Below the pieces are notes generated by a model. It ran no database searches. It saw nothing but the letters and a program-made list of their open reading frames with translations, and was not told where the DNA came from. The position numbers and the translations under genes are program-made. A DNA stretch of 64,000 nt from Empedobacter falsenii (GTDB lineage: Bacteria > Bacteroidota > Bacteroidia > Flavobacteriales > Weeksellaceae): positions 1 through 64,000 of the forward strand of contig NZ_JAAGKM010000008.1 of NCBI RefSeq assembly GCF_019308355.1. The letters are read 5' to 3'. This document shows, piece by piece, positions 16,319 through 23,437 of the stretch (positions within the stretch are counted from its first letter, which is position 1; the number at the start of each line of letters is the position of its first letter).

Positions 16319-16353
16319 AAAGAGGCAATTCAAAATCGAATTGCCTCTTTTTA
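16319..16353 (+). terminator. Terminator of the plsC-desaturase operon
   Basis: A perfect 13-bp stem (16319-16331 with 16338-16350) runs into TTTTTATTT. Confidence 0.9.
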
Positions 16354-16396
16354 TTTAGTAACTTTAACCAACAAAACAAATTATAAACAATTACTT

Positions 16397-17734
16397 ATGG
16401 ACGATTTTATTGCTGCCAGAAGTCAGATGGCGATGTCGCTTGCCTTTCACATTGTTTTTTCGTGTGTTGGAATGGTGATGCCTTTTATGATGGCAATTGC
16501 TCACTACAAATACCTCAAAACTAAAAACGAAATTTACAAAGGGTTAACCAAAGCTTGGAGTAAGGGAGTTGCAATTTTATTTGCTACGGGAGCAGTTTCT
16601 GGTACAATGCTTTCGTTTGAGTTAGGATTATTGTTTCCTAAATTTATGGAACACGCTGGACCAATTTTCGGAATGCCATTTTCGTTAGAAGGAACAGCTT
16701 TTTTTATTGAAGCCATTGCTTTAGGTTTTTTCCTTTATGGTTGGGACAAATTCAATAAATGGTTTCATTGGATTTGTGGTGTAATTGTAGGGATTAGTGG
16801 TTTAGCTTCAGGGATTTTGGTTGTTGCTGCAAATGCTTGGATGAATTCTCCGTCAGGTTTCGATTTTATAAATGGCGAATATTTAAACATAGATCCTGTA
16901 AAAGCTATGTTCAACGATGCGTGGTTTTCACAAGCGTTGCACATGACAATTGCAGCTTTTTGTGCGACTGGATTTGCGGTTGCGGGTTTACATGCTTATC
17001 TTATTTTGAAAGGTAAGAATGTAAATTTTCATCGCGAAGCATTCAAAATTAGTTCTGTTTTAGCGATTACAGCAGCAATGTTAGCACCTTTGAGTGGTGA
17101 TATTTCGGCGAAAGATGTAGCAAAACGTCAACCGATTAAATTGGCTGCGATGGAAGCGCATTTCAAAACAGAAGAAAGTGCTTCATTTGTTTTGGGTGGA
17201 ATAGTGGACGAATCAAAAGAAGAGATTAAATATGCGATAAAAGTTCCGGGTGTATTGAGTTTCTTGGTTCATTCAGATTTCAAAACACCTGTAAAAGGTC
17301 TAGAAGAATTTCCGAAAGATGAATGGCCGCCTGTGGCAGTTGTACATTATGCTTTTCAGATTATGATAACATTCGGAATGTTGATGATGGGAATAGCTGT
17401 TATTTATTTGATTGCGCAATTTTTTAAGAAAGATTGGCGAACAAAACGCTGGTTTTATAAATTGTTTATGATTGCGACACCTTTCGGATACATCGCTTTA
17501 GAAGCAGGTTGGACGGTAACAGAAGTCGGTCGTCAACCGTGGATTATTTACGGAATTATGCGAACGGTAGATTCCATCACGCCAATGCCAGGAATACAAT
17601 ATTCGTTTTACATTTTCACGTTTGTATTCATTACATTGTCCATTATTTTAGTGTTCTTAATGAATCGACAAATACAAATGGTTGCGAAGCTTTACGATCC
17701 AGAAGATCCAAATTATAAACCAGAAAAACATTAA
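16397..17734 (+). CDS. cydA: Cytochrome bd oxidase subunit I
   Basis: The haem-bearing subunit of the quinol oxidase that reduces O2 to water with high affinity. Haem-ligand and proton-path residues can be seen: His18 (AFHIVF, haem b595 position), Glu98 and Glu105 (FSLEGTAFFIEA), His182 (ALHMT, haem b558 position) and GWTVTEVGRQPW near residue 375. At 445 residues it is clearly shorter than the 522 of E. coli CydA, as expected for the short Q-loop subgroup. There is a 2-bp gap to cydB. A near-consensus TAACTTTA lies at 16359-16366, close to the previous terminator. Confidence 0.97.
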   Translation: MDDFIAARSQMAMSLAFHIVFSCVGMVMPFMMAIAHYKYLKTKNEIYKGLTKAWSKGVAILFATGAVSGTMLSFELGLLFPKFMEHAGPIFGMPFSLEGTAFFIEAIALGFFLYGWDKFNKWFHWICGVIVGISGLASGILVVAANAWMNSPSGFDFINGEYLNIDPVKAMFNDAWFSQALHMTIAAFCATGFAVAGLHAYLILKGKNVNFHREAFKISSVLAITAAMLAPLSGDISAKDVAKRQPIKLAAMEAHFKTEESASFVLGGIVDESKEEIKYAIKVPGVLSFLVHSDFKTPVKGLEEFPKDEWPPVAVVHYAFQIMITFGMLMMGIAVIYLIAQFFKKDWRTKRWFYKLFMIATPFGYIALEAGWTVTEVGRQPWIIYGIMRTVDSITPMPGIQYSFYIFTFVFITLSIILVFLMNRQIQMVAKLYDPEDPNYKPEKH

Positions 17735-17736
17735 GT

Positions 17737-18744
17737 ATGATTTACGTAGTAATAGCATTTTTGTGGGTTGCCATCTGTTTATATTTAATTTTAGGTGGAG
17801 CAGATTTCGGTGCTGGAATTGTCGAATTATTCTCTGAAAAGAGTTACAAAAAACGTACGCAGAAGATTATGTACAATTCGATTGGACCTATTTGGGAGGC
17901 AAATCACATGTGGTTAATCATTGTCATTGTTATTTTATTTGTTGGTTTTCCTAAGATGTATGCAGAAATCTCAAATTATTTGCACATCCCGTTAGTAATC
18001 ATGTTATTGGGAATTATTGCAAGAGGAACATCGTTTACTTTCAGAAATTATGATGCAATCAATGATAAATGGCACAATCTGTACGATGTCATTTTTACCT
18101 ATTCAAGTGTTGTGACGCCTTTGTTTTTGGGAATAATTGCAGGATCTATCGTTTCAGGAAGTATTGATGATAATGCATTTTCGTTTCAAGATGCATATAT
18201 ATTTTCGTGGCTAAGTTGGTTTAATTTTTCAGTTGGAATTTTTACTGTTGTGATTTGTGCTTTCTTGGCTTCGGTTTATTCAATTCAAACTGTTAAAAAC
18301 GAAGAAGATAAAGTGATTTTAAGAAAACGTGCGAAGCTTTATACAGCTTTAATTTTTGTTGCTGGTGCATTGGTATTTGCAGTTTCACTTTGGAAAAACA
18401 TTCCATTATTTAGTTGGATAACATCAGAAATTTACGGTTATATCGCAATTGCAATTGCTTCAATTTCGATTGTATTATTACTTTCAGCCTTAAATAAAGC
18501 GAAGGATTCTTTGTTGAAAGTTTATGCAGGAATAATTGTGATGATGATTTTGTTTGCAGCATCATATTCGCATTTTCCGAATTTGGTATTATTCAAAGAT
18601 GGTTCAACATTATCTTTATTGACAGATTATGGCGCAATGAGTACAATAAATATGTTAGCTTGGGCATTATTACTCGGCTCGATATTTATTTTACCATTTC
18701 TATTTTACTTAATTTATTCATTTAATCAGAAGCAAAAAATATAA
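17737..18744 (+). CDS. cydB: Cytochrome bd oxidase subunit II
   Basis: A 335-residue integral membrane subunit that pairs with CydA. The N-terminal LILGGADFGAGI motif and GPIWEANHMWLI are family signatures, followed by eight to nine helices. It starts 2 bp after cydA, so translation is probably coupled. No cydX-like small ORF is obvious downstream. Instead a possibly structured RNA segment lies at 18748-18821, then a terminator. No cydCD genes are in the window. Confidence 0.96.
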   Translation: MIYVVIAFLWVAICLYLILGGADFGAGIVELFSEKSYKKRTQKIMYNSIGPIWEANHMWLIIVIVILFVGFPKMYAEISNYLHIPLVIMLLGIIARGTSFTFRNYDAINDKWHNLYDVIFTYSSVVTPLFLGIIAGSIVSGSIDDNAFSFQDAYIFSWLSWFNFSVGIFTVVICAFLASVYSIQTVKNEEDKVILRKRAKLYTALIFVAGALVFAVSLWKNIPLFSWITSEIYGYIAIAIASISIVLLLSALNKAKDSLLKVYAGIIVMMILFAASYSHFPNLVLFKDGSTLSLLTDYGAMSTINMLAWALLLGSIFILPFLFYLIYSFNQKQKI

Positions 18745-18747
18745 ATA

Positions 18748-18821
18748 CTCGTTCCAAATTTGATTACAAACATACTTGTTTGTAATTAACCGAGCCTTTA
18801 GGAAAGGACAAGTGAATTTGG
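18748..18821 (+). ncRNA. Possible structured RNA (three-way junction with pseudoknot) after cydB
   Basis: Nested complementary segments occur in 74 nt. An outer helix is CCAAATT (18754-18760) with AATTTGG (18815-18821). Inside it are a 9-bp hairpin (18763-18771 with 18778-18786) and a 5-bp hairpin (18795-18799 with 18803-18807). CTCG (18748-18751) can also pair with CGAG (18791-18794), giving a pseudoknot. No known RNA family was recognised. A terminator follows at 18867. It could be a 3'-UTR-derived small RNA, as no exact promoter box precedes it. Confidence 0.35.
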
Positions 18822-18866
18822 TAAATACAATAATCTGTTTAAATCTTCAGAACAAGGATGATAGAG

Positions 18867-18904
18867 AAGAGCCTTATTTCAATTCGAAATAAGGCTCTTT
18901 TATT
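18867..18904 (+). terminator. Terminator of cydAB and the downstream RNA segment
   Basis: A perfect 14-bp stem (18867-18880 with 18886-18899) with a 5-nt loop, then TTTTATTTT. It also ends against the convergent cobW-like gene. Confidence 0.88.
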
Positions 18905-20143
18905 TTAATTATGTTTTGCTTGCCATTCTGCAATTTCTTGCTCATTCAGCAAACAAGAGTTTAATTCTTGTGTAACTTTTTCTTTGTCCAAACCTTGACC
19001 AATAAAAACAAGTTCTATCATTCGATCTCCCCATTCTTTCGACCATTTGGCGTCAATTGTTTTTTGATTGAATTGATAAGCTGCAAACTGAATTCTTTCG
19101 TCATATGGTATCGAGCACCACCAAGCCCCCGCAGGATCAATTCGGATACTACCACCAGCTTGACTCAAGAAAATAGCTTCATCAGGACGATTTGCTAACC
19201 AAAATAAACCTTTTGAACGGTAAATAGTTGGAGGAAAATTATCATTCAAATAGGTTAAAAAACGTTCTGCATGAAACGGAATTTTTTGTCTGTAAACAAA
19301 AGAAGTCATTCCATATTTTTCTTCCAAATGATCGTGGTGTTCGTGCGTACAATGTTCGCCGCATTCGTGATCATGGTCGTGATGATGATGTTCCTCTTTT
19401 TCTTGCTCTTCTAATAATTTTACCCAAGCATCCATGTCCTGAATTTTTTCGAAATCGAATAGATTGGTATTCAAAATTTCAGTTAATTCAACGTGAGAAA
19501 AACTTGCAGGAATTATTTTAGCAGAAGGATTTAATTTAGTCACAAACGCTTCAATATTCATCAACGTTTCTTCTTCAACCAAATCCATTTTATTTAGAAT
19601 AATCACATTCGAAAATTCAATTTGATCAATTAAAAGATTCACAATCGGACGATTATCTTCTCTGTTTTCTGTAAAACCACGATCAAAAACATCTTCATCA
19701 GTTCCTAAGTTTTTGAAGAAATTATAAGCGTCAACTACTGTTACCAACGTGTCTAAACGTGCAACTTTTGGCAAATCAATTTTACCATCTGGCGAAACAA
19801 AATCCAATGACTGCGCAATAGGACCTGGATCAGAAATACCAGAACTTTCGATAACCAAATAATCATATTTCCCTGATTGTGCCAACTTCTCGATTTCTAC
19901 GATCAAATCTTCTCGTAATTCACAACAAACGCAACCGTTGCTCAATTCAACTAATTTTTCATCCGTTTGAATTAAATCATTTTCGCGAGAAACCATTTGG
20001 GCATCAATATTTACTGCGCCCATATCGTTCACGATAACTGCTACTTTTAGTCCTTTTTTGTTGTGTAATATATGATTAAGAAGTGTCGTTTTTCCGCTTC
20101 CAAGAAATCCAGAAAGTACCGTTACAGGTAGTCTATTTTTCAT
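18905..20143 (-). CDS. CobW/ZNG-type GTP-binding metallochaperone
   Basis: A G3E-family GTPase thought to deliver metal, often zinc, to client enzymes. Features: Walker A GFLGSGKT (residues 12-19), the metal-binding CxCC motif (Cys71, Cys73, Cys74 in NGCVCCELR), the ESSG switch, NKMD (GTP specificity), a His/Cys/Asp-rich metal-binding stretch near residues 240-265, and a C-terminal CobW_C domain ([16 protein letters not shown]). Length 412 suits the zinc branch. The gene is monocistronic and minus-strand, with an exact promoter box and a perfect palindrome upstream that may be a metalloregulator site. Confidence 0.92.
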   Translation of the reverse strand: MKNRLPVTVLSGFLGSGKTTLLNHILHNKKGLKVAVIVNDMGAVNIDAQMVSRENDLIQTDEKLVELSNGCVCCELREDLIVEIEKLAQSGKYDYLVIESSGISDPGPIAQSLDFVSPDGKIDLPKVARLDTLVTVVDAYNFFKNLGTDEDVFDRGFTENREDNRPIVNLLIDQIEFSNVIILNKMDLVEEETLMNIEAFVTKLNPSAKIIPASFSHVELTEILNTNLFDFEKIQDMDAWVKLLEEQEKEEHHHHDHDHECGEHCTHEHHDHLEEKYGMTSFVYRQKIPFHAERFLTYLNDNFPPTIYRSKGLFWLANRPDEAIFLSQAGGSIRIDPAGAWWCSIPYDERIQFAAYQFNQKTIDAKWSKEWGDRMIELVFIGQGLDKEKVTQELNSCLLNEQEIAEWQAKHN

Positions 20144-20166
20144 AATTTATGCTTAAAAATATGCTA

Positions 20167-20174
20167 CAAAGTTA
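20167..20174 (-). promoter_or_regulatory. Promoter -7 box of the CobW-like gene
   Basis: The minus strand reads TAACTTTG, an exact TAnnTTTG match, 23 bp before the start. Confidence 0.65.
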
Positions 20175-20184
20175 CGTTTTTATC

Positions 20185-20200
20185 ACGCAAATTTTTGCGT
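20185..20200. promoter_or_regulatory. Perfect palindrome, candidate operator of the CobW-like gene
   Basis: ACGCAAA and TTTGCGT arms flank a TT centre, starting 10 bp upstream of the minus-strand -7 box, so it covers the upstream promoter region. The symmetry suits a dimeric repressor. A zinc regulator is a guess from the gene's function. Confidence 0.4.
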
Positions 20201-20271
20201 AGAATCATCTATAAATTTTATAATGTTCTGTTAAGAATTTAATAATAAATCACTGTTAGAAAGATTTCTTT

Positions 20272-20279
20272 TATTTTTG
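20272..20279 (+). promoter_or_regulatory. Promoter -7 box of the metallophosphoesterase gene
   Basis: TATTTTTG matches TAnnTTTG, 19 bp before the start. Confidence 0.55.
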
Positions 20280-20298
20280 TTCAAAATCAAATAAAATA

Positions 20299-21531
20299 AT
20301 GTTTGTTTATAGTGTTATCACGTCAATAATTATTTCAATCGTACTTGAAATTTACCTGTATTTTAATTTTAAAAAATTCATTCAAAATAAGTATATTCTT
20401 TTAGGGAATATGCTTTTGTGGTTACTTGTTTTGGGTAATTTTGGATATAATCTAATCTTTTTTGATCGTAATGTTGGTCAAACACAAACGACAATGTGGG
20501 CAACAGGTTTGTTTATGTTGTTTGGTTTTCCTCGAATTATTCTGGTTCTATTTTTCTTGGTTCAAGATATTTTTAGAGGATTTGGGTGGTTATTTAATCG
20601 CGCAACAAATCATTCAACAAAAGAAGATTCTTATTTACCTTCTCGTCGAAAATTTGTAATGATTTCTGGATTAACAGTAGCTTCAATACCTTTTTTTAGT
20701 TTGATTTATGGAATGACTTTAGGAAAATATAATTTCAAGGTAATCAAGAAAAAATTGGCATATCAACGTTTACCAAAATCGTTTGATGGTTTCAAGATTT
20801 TACATATAACGGATATTCATTCGGGAAGTTTGGACAATCGTGAGAAAATAGAATATGCAGTGGATTTAATTAATCAACAAGAGTTTGATATACTATTGTT
20901 TACGGGTGATATTGTGAATAATTTTCATTGGGAAATGGACAAATGGTACGATGTTTTTTCTAAAATAAAACAAGCGCCGCACGGAAATTTTGCAGTGCTA
21001 GGAAATCATGATTATGGAGAATATTCGGATTGGAAAACGGAGGAAGAAAAGCAAGATAATTTTGAGAAAATTAAAGCGATTTTCCCTAAGATTGGAATGA
21101 AATTATTATTGAATGAAAACCGATTTATTACAAAGAATGGTGAAAAAATTGCATTGATTGGCGTTCAGAATTGGGGAACACGATTTAAGAAATTAGGTGA
21201 TATTGATGCAGCTTCGAATTATGTAAATACAGAAGATTTTAAAATTGTGATGTCTCATGATCCTTCGCATTGGAATGAGATATTGAAAAATCATCCGAAA
21301 CATTTTGACTTGACTTTGTCTGGACATACGCATGGAATGCAATTAGGAATTGAAGTTCCGAAAATTGGTTTGCGTTGGAGTCCGGCGCAATATGTGTATC
21401 CGCAATGGGCAGGTTTTTATGATTTTGAAGGAAAGATTATCAATGTAAATCGCGGATTTGGTTATCATTTTTACCCAGGAAGAGTAGGTGTTTGGCCAGA
21501 AATAACATTAATAGAGTTGAAATCAGTATAA
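20299..21531 (+). CDS. Membrane-anchored metallophosphoesterase (YkuE-like)
   Basis: 410 residues. Three to four hydrophobic helices fill the first 140 residues, followed by a calcineurin-like phosphoesterase domain with every metal motif: DIHSGS (DxH), GDIVNN (GD), GNHDYGEY (GNHD), a His in SHDPSHW and SGHTHG (GHTH). Related proteins act on lipid-linked or nucleotide phosphates such as UDP-diacylglucosamine, and the substrate here is undetermined. It is divergent from the CobW-like gene and has its own promoter and terminator. Confidence 0.9.
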   Translation: MFVYSVITSIIISIVLEIYLYFNFKKFIQNKYILLGNMLLWLLVLGNFGYNLIFFDRNVGQTQTTMWATGLFMLFGFPRIILVLFFLVQDIFRGFGWLFNRATNHSTKEDSYLPSRRKFVMISGLTVASIPFFSLIYGMTLGKYNFKVIKKKLAYQRLPKSFDGFKILHITDIHSGSLDNREKIEYAVDLINQQEFDILLFTGDIVNNFHWEMDKWYDVFSKIKQAPHGNFAVLGNHDYGEYSDWKTEEEKQDNFEKIKAIFPKIGMKLLLNENRFITKNGEKIALIGVQNWGTRFKKLGDIDAASNYVNTEDFKIVMSHDPSHWNEILKNHPKHFDLTLSGHTHGMQLGIEVPKIGLRWSPAQYVYPQWAGFYDFEGKIINVNRGFGYHFYPGRVGVWPEITLIELKSV

Positions 21532-21540
21532 AGTATTAGG

Positions 21541-21572
21541 AAAAAGCAATCAAAGTTTTTGATTGCTTTTTT
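21541..21572 (+). terminator. Terminator of the metallophosphoesterase gene
   Basis: An 11-bp stem (AAAAAGCAATC and its complement) is followed by TTTTTTG. Confidence 0.85.
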
Positions 21573-21633
21573 GATGTATATCAATTCTGAAAACAGATTT
21601 TTATCGGATTATTGTCATAAAAAAAGAAATAAT

Positions 21634-21951
21634 ATGAATGAAGAATTAATTCCTTTACAGGTTGTAAAAAATGAATCAGCTTTTCGTTTTGAGCTGAATG
21701 TAGACGGATACATCGCTTTTATAGATTATAAAGAAGAAGATGATATTATCAAATTGATTCATACCGAAGTTCCTGAAGAATTAGGAGGAAGAGGCGTTGC
21801 AGCTGCTTTGGTAGAAAAAACATTGGTTTATTTGGAGGAACATAAAAATCCTTTGTTTCCGTATTGTCCTTATGTGTATGCCTACATCAAAAAGCATCCG
21901 GAATGGAAACGAATTGTTCATCCTAAATTCCCAAAATATAATGAATTGTAA
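21634..21951 (+). CDS. GNAT-like N-acetyltransferase, YjdJ type
   Basis: A small acyltransferase-fold protein of the YjdJ (GCN5-related) group. After the ATG at 21634 it has 105 residues: beta strands with FELNVDGYIAFIDY, IKLIHTEVPEELGGRGVAAALVEKTL (the acetyl-CoA pyrophosphate loop, x-G-G-R-G-V-A) and a C-terminal CPYVYAYIKKHPEW block that is the YjdJ hallmark. The open frame extends to 21559, but that part overlaps the previous terminator, so the internal ATG is preferred. Substrate unknown. Confidence 0.88.
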   Translation: MNEELIPLQVVKNESAFRFELNVDGYIAFIDYKEEDDIIKLIHTEVPEELGGRGVAAALVEKTLVYLEEHKNPLFPYCPYVYAYIKKHPEWKRIVHPKFPKYNEL

Positions 21952-21972
21952 TCGGTTAACGAATGAGATTAT

Positions 21973-22018
21973 AATAAGAAATGCGACCTGTATAGGGTCG
22001 CATTTCTTATTATATTTT
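21973..22018. terminator. Bidirectional terminator between the GNAT and symporter genes
   Basis: A perfect 16-bp stem (21973-21988 with 21995-22010) with a 6-nt loop separates convergent genes and has T-rich sequence following. Confidence 0.85.
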
Positions 22019-22030
22019 TGAAAAGCAATT

Positions 22031-23299
22031 TTAAGCTTTGTGATGATCATCATCGTGTGTATATGTTTGCTCAATTGCGACGTGTCCTTCCCATTTGTCT
22101 ACAGCAACTGTAGATAAGGCGTTCCCAAGTACATTTGTCATCGAACGAGCCATATCACAGAAATGGTCAATAGGTAAAATCAACGCAATTCCTTCTGGTG
22201 GAATTCCAAACATCGAACAAGTTGCAACCACTACAATTAATGAAGCTCTTGGCACACCTGCAACACCTTTTGAAGTAAGCATTAAGACTAATAACATCAA
22301 AATTTGTTTCTCGATCGGCATGTGAATTCCATAAACCTGCGCGATAAATAGCGACGCGAACGTCATGTACATCATCGATCCATCTAAATTGAAGGAATAT
22401 CCGAGCGGTAAAGTAAACGAAATAATTTTCTTTTGAGCCCCAAATTTTTCTAATTCTTCAACTAATTTTGGGAATACAGCTTCTGATGAAGTTGTAGAGA
22501 AAGCGATTAATAATGGCGCTTTGATGTGTCTTAATAAGTCGATTACTCGTTTTCCTAAGATGAAATATCCAACCAAAATTAAAACAGCCCAAAGAAGCAA
22601 AATACCAATTACGAAGGCGATTAAATATTTAACATAAAGTAAGAATATACCGAATCCGTACGTTGCAATAGCAGCAGAAATAGTTCCTAAAACTCCTAAT
22701 GGCGCAGTCCACATTACATATCCAACCATGATTAAAACGATATGCGAAATTTTATCTAACGCTTTCGTAATCATTTCGCCTTCTTTTCCATAAGCTGCCA
22801 TTGCGACACCAAAGAAAATAGAGAAAACAACGATTTGTAAGATTTCATTTGTTGCAAATGATTCGAAAACAGATTTAGGAATCATATGTGTAATGAAATG
22901 CTCTAATGTAAGCGAAGCTTGACCTTTTAATAAATCTTGAGCAGAACTTGCATCGATCTCAATATTCAATCCTTCTCCAGGTTTCATTATATTGATAACA
23001 ATAGCACCAATCACCAAAGAAGTAAGTGAAGCTGTGATAAACCACCCCATTGCACGTCCACCAACTCGTCCAACCATTTTCATATCACCCATTTTAGCAA
23101 TACCAACTACTAAAGTTGAGAAAACTAAAGGAGCAATAATCATCTGAATAAGACGAATAAAAACAGTACCAAGAAGTTTTATGTTAGTCGAAAATGTTTT
23201 AATAAATTCTGGCGAGGTATTATAATGTACATATCCTCCAAGCGCAACCCCGATAAGTAGGGCAATAATAATAGCTATAAAAAGTTTATTGTTTTTCAT
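22031..23299 (-). CDS. Dicarboxylate/amino acid:cation symporter (GltP/DctA family)
   Basis: An inner-membrane symporter of the DAACS family, which imports glutamate/aspartate or C4-dicarboxylates with H+ or Na+. Family signatures: LGTVFIRLIQMIIAPLVF, the serine-rich hairpin region (AFSTTSSEAVFP), the LGYSFNLDGSMMYM motif (NMDGT position) and the C-terminal LPIDHFCDMARSMTNVLGNALSTV stretch. The second substrate motif has D-x-x-R-x-x-x-N, as in acidic-amino-acid carriers. The short His/Asp-rich C-terminus (HDDDHHK) is unusual. Monocistronic on the minus strand. Confidence 0.93.
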   Translation of the reverse strand: MKNNKLFIAIIIALLIGVALGGYVHYNTSPEFIKTFSTNIKLLGTVFIRLIQMIIAPLVFSTLVVGIAKMGDMKMVGRVGGRAMGWFITASLTSLVIGAIVINIMKPGEGLNIEIDASSAQDLLKGQASLTLEHFITHMIPKSVFESFATNEILQIVVFSIFFGVAMAAYGKEGEMITKALDKISHIVLIMVGYVMWTAPLGVLGTISAAIATYGFGIFLLYVKYLIAFVIGILLLWAVLILVGYFILGKRVIDLLRHIKAPLLIAFSTTSSEAVFPKLVEELEKFGAQKKIISFTLPLGYSFNLDGSMMYMTFASLFIAQVYGIHMPIEKQILMLLVLMLTSKGVAGVPRASLIVVVATCSMFGIPPEGIALILPIDHFCDMARSMTNVLGNALSTVAVDKWEGHVAIEQTYTHDDDHHKA

Positions 23300-23319
23300 T
23301 ATGCGATTTTAAACTTTTC

Positions 23320-23327
23320 CAAAACTA
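23320..23327 (-). promoter_or_regulatory. Symporter promoter -7 box
   Basis: The minus strand reads TAGTTTTG, an exact TAnnTTTG match, 20 bp before the start. Confidence 0.55.
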
Positions 23328-23437
23328 CTATTTTTTAGCAAATTATTAAGAATATAAATCGATTTATACACCAAATTAAATATAAAATCCTTTGTATGTA
23401 GTGTTTACAAAGGGTTTTCTTTATGGTGTATTGAGTA

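Noticed and set aside
18748-18821. Cobalamin, guanidine, c-di-GMP, glutamine or purine riboswitch
   Set aside because: None of the conserved core words of these classes are present, and the element lies downstream of cydB rather than before a + strand gene.
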